From assembly GCA_023300065.1 (NCBI GenBank), contig JALZWJ010000374.1, forward strand, positions 1-5,049: 5,049 nt of DNA. The letters are read 5' to 3'. The notes under the pieces were generated by a model. It made no database searches. It was not told where the DNA came from and saw only the letters and a list, made by a program, of their open reading frames with translations. Every line of letters begins with the position of its first letter. Positions within the stretch are counted from its first letter, which is position 1. The DNA comes from Akkermansiaceae bacterium. Its GTDB lineage: Bacteria > Verrucomicrobiota > Verrucomicrobiia > Verrucomicrobiales > Akkermansiaceae. This document shows positions 1 to 5,049 of this stretch, in pieces. The translations under genes were made by a program, and so were the position numbers.

Positions 1-993
1 CACGCTCTCGGTGGCGAAAATCGCATCCTGAATCCCACCATTCGTTCGCAGTGTCAGAGCTTTCTCACCGTGCTGAGCCAGCGAAAGGCGCTGGATGACA
101 TGGATCAACTCGGGGTCACATACTACCTCTTCCTGCAAGACCGCATCGAGGAAGCTCTCGCCCATCTCGCCCAGATCGATGCCAAGCAGCTGAAGACGAA
201 AATGCAGTTCGACTACCTCCGCGCCTACGCCGCATTCTACCAAGCAGACCTCGGCAAGGCCCGCCGCATCGCCAAGAAGTATGCCAAGTATCCCGTGGAC
301 GGTTGGGCCCAGCGCTTCGCTGAAATCACCCAGCAGCTCAACGAGATCAAGGGCGCAGGACCCGTCGTGGTCGAAGAAGGAAACCGCGAGCAGGAGCAGC
401 AAGCCGCCGCCGCTCGGGAGCCAGCGCTGGACCTCTCGGTCGAGGGTGGCAAGGCGACCCTCGCGTTTCAAAGTGTCGATGAAGTGACGGTCAACTACTA
501 CGAGATGGACTTGGAGTTCCTCTTCAGCACCAATCCCTTCGTCTCCAGCGGGACCTCGCGCTTCTCCATCATTCAGCCGAATAAATCGGTGAAGCTGAAA
601 TTGCCGAAAGGGAAGAAGGAGCACACCTTTGACCTCCCCGTCGAGTATCGGGCCAGCAACCTCATCGTCGAGGTTCGTGGAGGAGGGGAGACAACCTCAA
701 AAGCGGTTTACACCAATCAACTCAAAACCACCCTCAGCGAAACGATGGGCCTCGTCACCGTCCGCCACGGTAAGACTGGTAAGCCCTTGCCAAAGGTTTA
801 CCTGAAAGTCTACGCCCGGACCTCGGAGGGCGTAAAGTTCTTCAAAGACGGCTACACCGACCTCCGCGGAAAGTTCGACTACGCCAGCGTCAGCACGACC
901 GGCCTCGGCCGCGTCAGCCGGTTCAGTATCCTCGTCATGAGCGAGGAACACGGGGCCACCGTCTTAGAAGCCAGCGTCCCGCGTATTCGATAA
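1..993 (+). CDS. C-terminal part of a large TPR-like / beta-rich protein (5' end outside window)
   Basis: The frame is open from base 1 to the TAA at 991-993, giving 330 visible residues. A GTG at 70 is only an internal Val codon candidate, since the frame continues upstream with no stop, so this is a 3' fragment. Seen: residues ~35-115 are helical and repeat-like (YYLFLQDRIEEALAHL, then FDYLRAYAAFYQADLGKARR), resembling degenerate TPR units. Next comes a short Glu/Gln/Ala-rich linker (~124-140). The rest is beta-rich, ending in a domain at ~250-325 with the motif TGKPLPKVYLKVYAR followed by FFKDGYTDLRGKFDY. That last block looks like a carboxypeptidase-regulatory or macroglobulin-type beta-sandwich; this is an inference from pattern, not a family match. 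No membrane segment or catalytic motif is visible, and the function is unknown. It converges on hisI with a 37-bp gap. Coding status is secure, identity is not. Confidence 0.85.
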   Translation, partial: HALGGENRILNPTIRSQCQSFLTVLSQRKALDDMDQLGVTYYLFLQDRIEEALAHLAQIDAKQLKTKMQFDYLRAYAAFYQADLGKARRIAKKYAKYPVDGWAQRFAEITQQLNEIKGAGPVVVEEGNREQEQQAAAAREPALDLSVEGGKATLAFQSVDEVTVNYYEMDLEFLFSTNPFVSSGTSRFSIIQPNKSVKLKLPKGKKEHTFDLPVEYRASNLIVEVRGGGETTSKAVYTNQLKTTLSETMGLVTVRHGKTGKPLPKVYLKVYARTSEGVKFFKDGYTDLRGKFDYASVSTTGLGRVSRFSILVMSEEHGATVLEASVPRIR

Positions 994-1012
994 ATCGGCC
1001 AAGAGCGGATGC

Positions 1013-1042
1013 TACGGAAGTGCACTCGCCTTACTTCCCGTA
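1013..1042. terminator. Imperfect hairpin between converging genes, possible bidirectional terminator
   Basis: TACGGAAGT at 1013-1021 pairs with ACTTCCCGTA at 1033-1042, giving nine base pairs with one bulged C and an 11-base loop. It starts 20 bases after the stop of the left-edge gene and covers the last codons and stop of hisI, as expected for a shared terminator of two converging genes. Neither strand has a T-tract after the stem, so it is not a canonical intrinsic terminator. It may instead protect 3' ends or be chance. Confidence 0.3.
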
Positions 1043-1480
1043 AACCGCCTCTGGATCAAAGGTCTTCTCATCATCGATGAAGGCCAGGTCCACTGGGTTG
1101 TTTTGCGGAAAGCTTACCGCACGGTAGAAACAAGAACGCCGGCCTGTGTGACAGGCTCCAGCTCCTTGCTGAGTCACGTAGAGAATCAGCGCATCCTGGT
1201 CACAATCCGTGCGGATCTCGTGAATCTTCTGCGTGTGCCCAGAGGTCGCCCCCTTGTGCCAGATCTCTTGGCGCGAGCGCGAGTAGTAGACAGCCTCACT
1301 TTTCTCAATCGTCATCTTCAGCGACTCCTCATTCATGTAAGCCAGCATCAGAGGCTCGCGCGTTTCATGATCGATCGCCATCGCCGCGATCAAGCCAGCG
1401 GCATCAAATTTCGGAGAAAAGGCCAAGGTCTCATCGAGTTCCTTCTTATCGGGACGTGGGGTGAACTGCAGTTCGCTCAT
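1031..1480 (-). CDS. hisI: Phosphoribosyl-AMP cyclohydrolase (HisI)
   Basis: Cytosolic enzyme that hydrolyses the adenine ring of 1-(5-phosphoribosyl)-AMP to give ProFAR, the third step of histidine synthesis. The 149-residue product carries the family signature along its length: GLIAAMAIDHETREPLMLAYMN (residues 29-50, here split as GLIAAMA and LMLAYMN cores), YYSRSRQEIWHKGATSGHTQ (65-84), DCDQDA (92-97) and GACHTGRRSCF (108-118). In characterised homologues the Asp residues of the DCD-x-D block bind Mg2+, and the Cys of that block plus the two later Cys bind Zn2+; the equivalents here are D92, D94, D96 and C93, C110, C117, all present. I chose the ATG at 1480; a TTG at 1510 would add ten atypical residues. 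No clear Shine-Dalgarno precedes it. There is no C-terminal HisE domain, so the pyrophosphohydrolase must be encoded elsewhere. It lies 102 bp downstream of the rhomboid-like gene, on the same strand, and no other his gene is in the window. Confidence 0.96.
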   Translation of the reverse strand: MSELQFTPRPDKKELDETLAFSPKFDAAGLIAAMAIDHETREPLMLAYMNEESLKMTIEKSEAVYYSRSRQEIWHKGATSGHTQKIHEIRTDCDQDALILYVTQQGAGACHTGRRSCFYRAVSFPQNNPVDLAFIDDEKTFDPEAVYGK

Positions 1481-1519
1481 GACGCAGGAGCATTGCCCCC
1501 CATCTCCCAAATGGTCCAG

Positions 1520-1547
1520 ACAATACGGGAGATCTCTCGCTACCCAA
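1520..1547 (-). promoter_or_regulatory. Weak candidate promoter for hisI
   Basis: On the minus strand, TTGGGT (1542-1547) and TATTGT (1520-1525) are separated by 16 bases and resemble sigma-70 -35 and -10 boxes (three and four of six consensus bases). Transcription would begin near 1513, about 33 bases before the hisI ATG. This would let hisI be transcribed independently of the upstream membrane-protein gene. The match is poor enough to be chance. Confidence 0.2.
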
Positions 1548-1575
1548 GAAGGGCGCCACGGCCCCTTTCTTTGGG
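1543..1575 (-). other. Imperfect inverted repeat downstream of the rhomboid-like gene
   Basis: CCCAAGAAGGGC (1543-1554) and GCCCCTTTCTTTGGG (1561-1575) can pair as a 12-bp stem interrupted by three single-base bulges, with a six-base loop. It begins eight bases after the stop codon of the minus-strand membrane-protein gene and sits between that gene and hisI. It may act as a terminator, attenuator or 3' stabilising hairpin. No T-tract follows it on the minus strand, so standard intrinsic termination is not supported. Confidence 0.35.
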
Positions 1576-1582
1576 AAATGGG

Positions 1583-2392
1583 CTAGCTCTCCAGATGCTC
1601 CAGACAGTATTCTTCGTCATTGGCAGCGACGCGGAATTCGAGGTCGGGGTCGCTGACTTCGGTGCGTTGGCAGACGATGCAGCAGTGGAGGGTGTCGGAT
1701 TCACTCCCTTTGAGTTTTGACTGATACTTTACGCGGCGGGCCGCGACTTGTCCGCGATGCTTACTGTAGCTTTTGAGGCGTGGGAGAGCCCAGATGAGGT
1801 AGGGCAGAAAGCAGATGGCGTAGACTGCGAACATGATCGGGCTCCCAATACATGTGAAAAGGAGCATGAGCGCGGAGAGGGTGGCTAAGACCCAGACTTT
1901 CACCGGAAGGACAAAGAAGAGCATGAACTCGTAATCTGAAAATAGGGTCGCAAAGGCGAAGAAGATAGAGAGATAAAAGAGCTCGGTGCCCACTCCATGG
2001 AGGGTTGGGATAAAGAGAGCCCCAGTGTAGAGCATGGCGGACTGACAGATGAGGGTGCCATAGACGTAGTAGGAGGTCCGGGTTTCACCCCAAGCATTCT
2101 CAAGCGAGTCGCTGAAGAGGAAGGCGATCTTCATGACGATGATGAGGAAGACGACATTGATTAGGGAGAAGGCTCCGTCAGTCGGCGCGACAAAAGGGTA
2201 AAAGATCCAGGAGATCAGCCTCCAATATTCTCTTTTTGCGATTCCCTCAGGCGTGATTTGGAAAAAATTCGCCGCCTCAGGTTTCATCATGATCAAGGCG
2301 AAAACGACACATTGGATCATGACGATGGCTCGGATTAAGCCTGGAAATGCTAGCCATTCAAAATTCTTTTCGAGGTTCGTATTAAGTCCCAT
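1583..2392 (-). CDS. Rhomboid-like polytopic membrane protein with C-terminal Cys/His cluster
   Basis: Predicted inner-membrane protein of 269 residues. Hydrophobic segments fall at about 20-36, 58-70 (short), 75-94, 108-128, 138-151, 156-181 and 185-204, so roughly six membrane spans, followed by a basic stretch (205-228) that should be cytoplasmic. EYWRLISWIFYPF (55-67) resembles the element after the first helix of rhomboid and derlin proteins. Where active rhomboids have a GxSG serine motif, this protein has HGVGTELFY (132-140), and no His is present in the final span, so it is probably not a protease. The tail has HCCIVC (236-241) and YCLEH (262-266), a CxxC...CxxH arrangement suggestive of a small zinc-binding knuckle. 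The ATG at 2392 was chosen; a TTG at 2431 would add 13 residues without an RBS. Family assignment and function are inferences; it could be another six-helix membrane family. Confidence 0.85.
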   Translation of the reverse strand: MGLNTNLEKNFEWLAFPGLIRAIVMIQCVVFALIMMKPEAANFFQITPEGIAKREYWRLISWIFYPFVAPTDGAFSLINVVFLIIVMKIAFLFSDSLENAWGETRTSYYVYGTLICQSAMLYTGALFIPTLHGVGTELFYLSIFFAFATLFSDYEFMLFFVLPVKVWVLATLSALMLLFTCIGSPIMFAVYAICFLPYLIWALPRLKSYSKHRGQVAARRVKYQSKLKGSESDTLHCCIVCQRTEVSDPDLEFRVAANDEEYCLEHLES

Positions 2393-2424
2393 TACGGAAC
2401 CAAGCAAAGAGCGTGATAGGTGGA

Positions 2425-2453
2425 TTGACAAGCTCCATCACGACTCACAGAGT
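2425..2453 (+). promoter_or_regulatory. Candidate sigma-70-type promoter of the gcv operon
   Basis: A perfect TTGACA lies at 2425-2430. After a 17-base spacer comes CAGAGT (2448-2453), which matches only three of six -10 consensus bases, including the key second A and final T. Transcription would start around 2460, almost on the GTG start of gcvT, so the mRNA would be leaderless or nearly so. It lies in the 68-bp region shared with the divergent membrane-protein gene. The -35 box is convincing, the -10 box is not. Confidence 0.4.
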
Positions 2454-2460
2454 CCGCCCC

Positions 2461-3546
2461 GTGAGCGACATCCTTAAGTTATCTCCTCTCGATCAGCAGC
2501 ACCGTGAACTCGGTGGCCGGTTAGTGCCCTTCGCTGGGTGGGAAATGCCCGTCATGTATGATTCAATCATTGCGGAGCATCGCGCGGTGCGTGAGTCCTG
2601 CGGGGTTTTTGACATCTCGCACATGGGGCAGGTTTTTGTCTCAGGTTCCAATGCCACCGCGTGGTTAGATCATCTCCTCACGAATGAGGTGGCGGCCCTT
2701 TCTCCAGGGAATGCTCATTACACGTTCATGCTCAATGAGCAGGGAGGCGTGATCGATGACCTCATTCTCTACCGTTTAGGTGACGACCTCTATCTCCTTT
2801 TGGTCAATGCCTCGTGCATTGAAAAAGACGTCGCTTGGTTAGAAGAGCACCTTGAAAAAGGGATCACGCTCGCAAACGAAAGCGCCGAATGGGCCGGCCT
2901 CGCCGTCCAAGGCCCGAAGGCTCCTGAAATCTACACCGCCATCACGGAGGGCCGGACTTTACCCTCACGTAATGGGGTCGATGATCTGAAGCACGAGGGC
3001 GAGCGCCTCCTCGTGTGCCGCACCGGTTACACGGGGGAGGATGGCTTCGAGATTTTTTGTCCCGCTGGTCAGGCCTCGCGCTGGTGGCAGGCGCTCCTCG
3101 CTGCTGATGTCACGCCCTGCGGTCTGGGCGCACGCGATAGCCTCCGGCTTGAAATGTGCTACCCGCTCAATGGGTCCGACCTCTCACCTTGCCGCACGCC
3201 CTTGGAAGCGGGCTTGGGCTTTTTTGTCGCGTCTGAGAAGGGCGACTTCATCGGCTCCGATGTCCTAAAATGCCAGAAAGAAGAGGGCTGCACTGAGCGG
3301 CTTATGGCGATCGAGGTGACCGAAGAACGAGCCGCGCCCCCGCGCCCCGGATATGCCATTCTCGACGAGGAGGGAAATGCCCTCAGCGTCCTTACTTCTG
3401 GCGGACTTTCGCCGAGTTTGGGGAAGGGGATCGGGCTCGCTTACCTCCCCGTGGCTCGGGCCGAGGTCGACACCGTGGTCTCGCTCGAGGTCCGAGGCCG
3501 AAAAATCTCCGCCAAGGTCGTAAAAAAACCTTTCTATCGTAAATAA
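2461..3546 (+). CDS. gcvT: Glycine cleavage system T protein (aminomethyltransferase)
   Basis: Cytosolic, tetrahydrofolate-dependent enzyme. It takes the aminomethyl group held on the lipoyl arm of GcvH, releases ammonia and forms 5,10-methylene-THF. The product has 361 residues, close to the E. coli 364. Conserved blocks occur in order: RLVPFAGWEMPVMY (20-33), GVFDISHMGQ (48-57), GGVIDDLILY (95-104, containing the Asp used by the family in folate chemistry), AVQGPKAPEI, RTGYTGEDGFEIF, CGLGARDSLRLEM, LEAGLGFFV with DFIG, TSGGLSPSLGKGIGLAY and the C-terminal KKPFYRK. The GTG at 2461 was chosen because homologues begin about 15 residues before the LGGRLVPF block. A GTG at 2413 would add 16 unrelated residues and overlap the promoter. 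No Shine-Dalgarno is visible before this start. First gene of the gcvT-gcvH-gcvP operon, 28 bp before gcvH. Confidence 0.97.
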   Translation: MSDILKLSPLDQQHRELGGRLVPFAGWEMPVMYDSIIAEHRAVRESCGVFDISHMGQVFVSGSNATAWLDHLLTNEVAALSPGNAHYTFMLNEQGGVIDDLILYRLGDDLYLLLVNASCIEKDVAWLEEHLEKGITLANESAEWAGLAVQGPKAPEIYTAITEGRTLPSRNGVDDLKHEGERLLVCRTGYTGEDGFEIFCPAGQASRWWQALLAADVTPCGLGARDSLRLEMCYPLNGSDLSPCRTPLEAGLGFFVASEKGDFIGSDVLKCQKEEGCTERLMAIEVTEERAAPPRPGYAILDEEGNALSVLTSGGLSPSLGKGIGLAYLPVARAEVDTVVSLEVRGRKISAKVVKKPFYRK

Positions 3547-3574
3547 CGATTCCTAAACTTAACCGACTTTTACT

Positions 3575-3949
3575 ATGATTGCTCCAGTTGACCTCCGCTA
3601 CACTCGCGAACATGAATGGATCCGCCTGCAAGGCGACATCGCCACCATCGGCATCACTGACCACGCTCAGGAAGAACTGAGTGATGTGGTCTTTGTCGAG
3701 CTCCCAGATCTCGGCGACATTGACAAAGGCTCACCCGTCGCGGTGGTGGAGAGTGTCAAGGCCGCCAGTGACATTTACGCTCCGATTGCGGGCGAGATCA
3801 TCGAGGTCAATATGGACCTCGTCGCTGATCCGGCGAAGGTTAATACGGATCCTTACGACACGGGCTGGATTTTTAAAATCCGCGTAAACAGTCCTGAGCA
3901 AGTCACCGAACTCATGGATGCTGCCTCCTACAGTGGCATGGTTTCTTAG
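3575..3949 (+). CDS. gcvH: Glycine cleavage system H protein (lipoyl carrier)
   Basis: Small carrier protein of 124 residues, within the usual 120-130 range. Its lipoylated lysine shuttles the aminomethyl intermediate from GcvP to GcvT and then electrons to dihydrolipoamide dehydrogenase. Seen: YTREHEWIRL near the N-terminus (9-18), GITDHAQEELSDVVFVELP (26-44), and the lipoylation site VESVKAASDIYAPIAGEI, with K62 as the expected modified residue. NTDPYDTGWIFKI follows toward the C-terminus, and YSGMVS ends the protein, all as in the family. The start at ATG 3575 is fixed by homology; the upstream bases TTAACCGACTTTTACT contain no Shine-Dalgarno. Placed between gcvT and gcvP with gaps of 28 and 8 bp, so probably co-transcribed. 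Lipoylation enzymes are not in this window. Confidence 0.98.
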   Translation: MIAPVDLRYTREHEWIRLQGDIATIGITDHAQEELSDVVFVELPDLGDIDKGSPVAVVESVKAASDIYAPIAGEIIEVNMDLVADPAKVNTDPYDTGWIFKIRVNSPEQVTELMDAASYSGMVS

Positions 3950-3957
3950 TCTAAGGA

Positions 3958-5049
3958 ATGAGCGCTCAATTTGCGAATCGCCACATCGGGCCGTGGAACC
4001 ACTCACGGCAAAAATTGCTCGATGCCATCGGCTATGATAGCCTCGAAGCATTGGTCGACCTCGTGGTCCCCGGAGAGATCCAGTGGGACGGCGCGCCAGA
4101 CCTCCCAGCCGCTCTCTCTGAGAGCGATGCCCTCGCGGTGTTGAAGGAGAAATTCTCAAAGAACCTCCTCCTCAAGCCCCTCATCGGGCAGGGGTATTCC
4201 GGCACCATCACCCCACCGGTGATTCAGCGCAACATCCTCGAGAATCCCGGTTGGTATACCGCCTACACGCCTTACCAACCGGAGATTTCCCAAGGCCGCC
4301 TCGAAGCGCTCCTTAATTTCCAGACCATGGTGGTGGACCTCACCGGGCTGGATGTCGCGAATGCCTCGCTTCTCGATGAGGCGACCGCGGCCGCCGAGGC
4401 CATGAGCCTCTCGCTCACCACCAATCCACGCGGCACCACCTTCTGGGTTGATGAAGAATGCCACCCACAAACCATCGCGGTGGTGCGCACGCGGGCCGAG
4501 CCTCTCGGTGTCACCGTCGAGGTCGGATCCATCGATTCCTTCACGCCGTCTGAGGGCTTCTTCGGCGCGCTTGTGCAGTATCCCTCAACTCTCGGAAACG
4601 TCCGCGACTTCACCGCCTTTGCGGAAGTGGTCCACGCTGCGAAGGGACTCCTCACCGTCGCGGTGGATCTCCTCGCGCTCACTATTCTCAAAGAACCCGG
4701 CGCGATGGGTGCCGACATTTGTGTCGGCTCTAGTCAACGTTTCGGCGTGCCTCTCGGCTTCGGCGGACCACACGCGGCCTTCATCTCGTGTGTCGATAAA
4801 TTAAAACGCAAGATCCCCGGTCGCTTGATCGGAGTCTCGCTCGATTCCCAAGGAAACCCCGGCTACCGTCTCTCTCTCCAGACCCGCGAGCAACACATCC
4901 GCCGTGACAAGGCGACCTCGAACATTTGCACCGCGCAGGTTCTCCTCGCGGTCATGGCCTCGATGTATGCGGTCTATCATGGTCCAGATGGCTTGCGTGA
5001 GATTGCAGGGCGCGTCCACGTTCTGACGTCACGTCTCGCTGACTCACTC
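3958..5049 (+). CDS. gcvP: Glycine dehydrogenase (decarboxylating), P protein, N-terminal 364 residues
   Basis: PLP-dependent decarboxylase of the glycine cleavage system: it releases CO2 from glycine and passes the aminomethyl group to lipoyl-GcvH. The frame is open from ATG 3958 to the window edge, so about 364 of an expected ~950 residues are visible. Family blocks: RHIGP (8-12), GYSGT (79-83), [16 protein letters not shown] (99-114), [12 protein letters not shown] (138-149), [19 protein letters not shown] (257 onward, QRFG at 260-263) and [20 protein letters not shown] (308-327). GYSGT, the [12 protein letters not shown] stretch and the [12 protein letters not shown] block fit the single-chain form better than the split GcvPA subunit; the PLP lysine would lie in the C-terminal half, beyond the window. 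AAGGA directly abuts the ATG (3953-3957), too close for an ideal Shine-Dalgarno. It starts 8 bp after gcvH, the third gene of the operon. Confidence 0.97.
   Translation, partial: MSAQFANRHIGPWNHSRQKLLDAIGYDSLEALVDLVVPGEIQWDGAPDLPAALSESDALAVLKEKFSKNLLLKPLIGQGYSGTITPPVIQRNILENPGWYTAYTPYQPEISQGRLEALLNFQTMVVDLTGLDVANASLLDEATAAAEAMSLSLTTNPRGTTFWVDEECHPQTIAVVRTRAEPLGVTVEVGSIDSFTPSEGFFGALVQYPSTLGNVRDFTAFAEVVHAAKGLLTVAVDLLALTILKEPGAMGADICVGSSQRFGVPLGFGGPHAAFISCVDKLKRKIPGRLIGVSLDSQGNPGYRLSLQTREQHIRRDKATSNICTAQVLLAVMASMYAVYHGPDGLREIAGRVHVLTSRLADSL

Noticed and set aside
1529..1536. Eight-base palindrome GAGATCTC as an operator
   Set aside because: So short a palindrome is expected by chance and no second copy or spacing pattern supports a binding site.
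1103..1720. A 205-residue open frame on the plus strand across hisI and the end of the membrane-protein gene
   Set aside because: It is antisense to hisI, whose conserved motifs are unmistakable, and its translation is Arg/Leu-rich with no recognisable domain.
2413..2460. Upstream GTG at 2413 as the gcvT start
   Set aside because: The added 16 residues do not resemble the GcvT N-terminus, and the region contains the TTGACA box; the GTG at 2461 gives the family's normal length.
2393..2460. Glycine riboswitch upstream of gcvT
   Set aside because: The 68-bp gap is too short for even one full aptamer plus expression platform, and I see none of the typical conserved paired elements.
3547..3574. 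Possible terminator or separate promoter between gcvT and gcvH
   Set aside because: The 28-bp gap is AT-rich but has no inverted repeat and no recognisable promoter boxes, which fits simple co-transcription.
3731..4159. A 142-residue minus-strand open frame spanning gcvH and gcvP
   Set aside because: It is antisense to two clearly conserved genes and its product is Arg/Gly-rich with no motif; it arises from codon bias on the opposite strand.
4156..4804. Several open frames on both strands within the gcvP region
   Set aside because: The continuous plus-strand frame from 3958 to the edge encodes the GcvP signature blocks; the others are shadows.

Overview
The window reads as ordinary chromosomal DNA from a bacterium, most likely a member of the Verrucomicrobiota or a close PVC relative. 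This placement is an inference from the flavour of the proteins: a large TPR/beta-rich protein at the left edge, and a rhomboid-like membrane protein with a C-terminal Cys/His cluster. No marker gene is present to prove it. The sequence is moderately GC-rich, coding is dense, and most starts have no recognisable Shine-Dalgarno sequence.

Layout from left to right. Positions 1-993 (+) hold the C-terminal 330 residues of a large protein whose start lies outside the window. It faces two minus-strand genes: hisI (1031-1480, phosphoribosyl-AMP cyclohydrolase of histidine synthesis) and, upstream of hisI, a predicted polytopic membrane protein (1583-2392) that resembles rhomboids but lacks the protease residues. 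A 68-bp divergent intergenic region (2393-2460) separates this from a plus-strand glycine cleavage operon: gcvT (2461-3546), gcvH (3575-3949) and gcvP (3958 to the right edge, truncated by the window). The 37-bp convergent gap at 994-1030 and the 102-bp gap at 1481-1582 each contain or touch an imperfect inverted repeat. No stretch longer than 300 bp lacks a gene.

The gcvT-gcvH-gcvP genes encode the aminomethyltransferase (T), lipoyl carrier (H) and PLP-dependent decarboxylase (P) proteins. Together with dihydrolipoamide dehydrogenase, encoded elsewhere, they oxidise glycine to CO2, ammonia and methylene-tetrahydrofolate. HisI works in a separate pathway and is not in a his operon here; no HisE domain is fused to it.

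I found no RNA gene, mobile element, CRISPR array or convincing riboswitch, and no clearly new multi-gene system. The items most worth a second look are the rhomboid-like pseudoprotease with its Cys/His tail, the conserved-looking C-terminal domain of the left-edge protein, and a possible leaderless promoter for the gcv operon.
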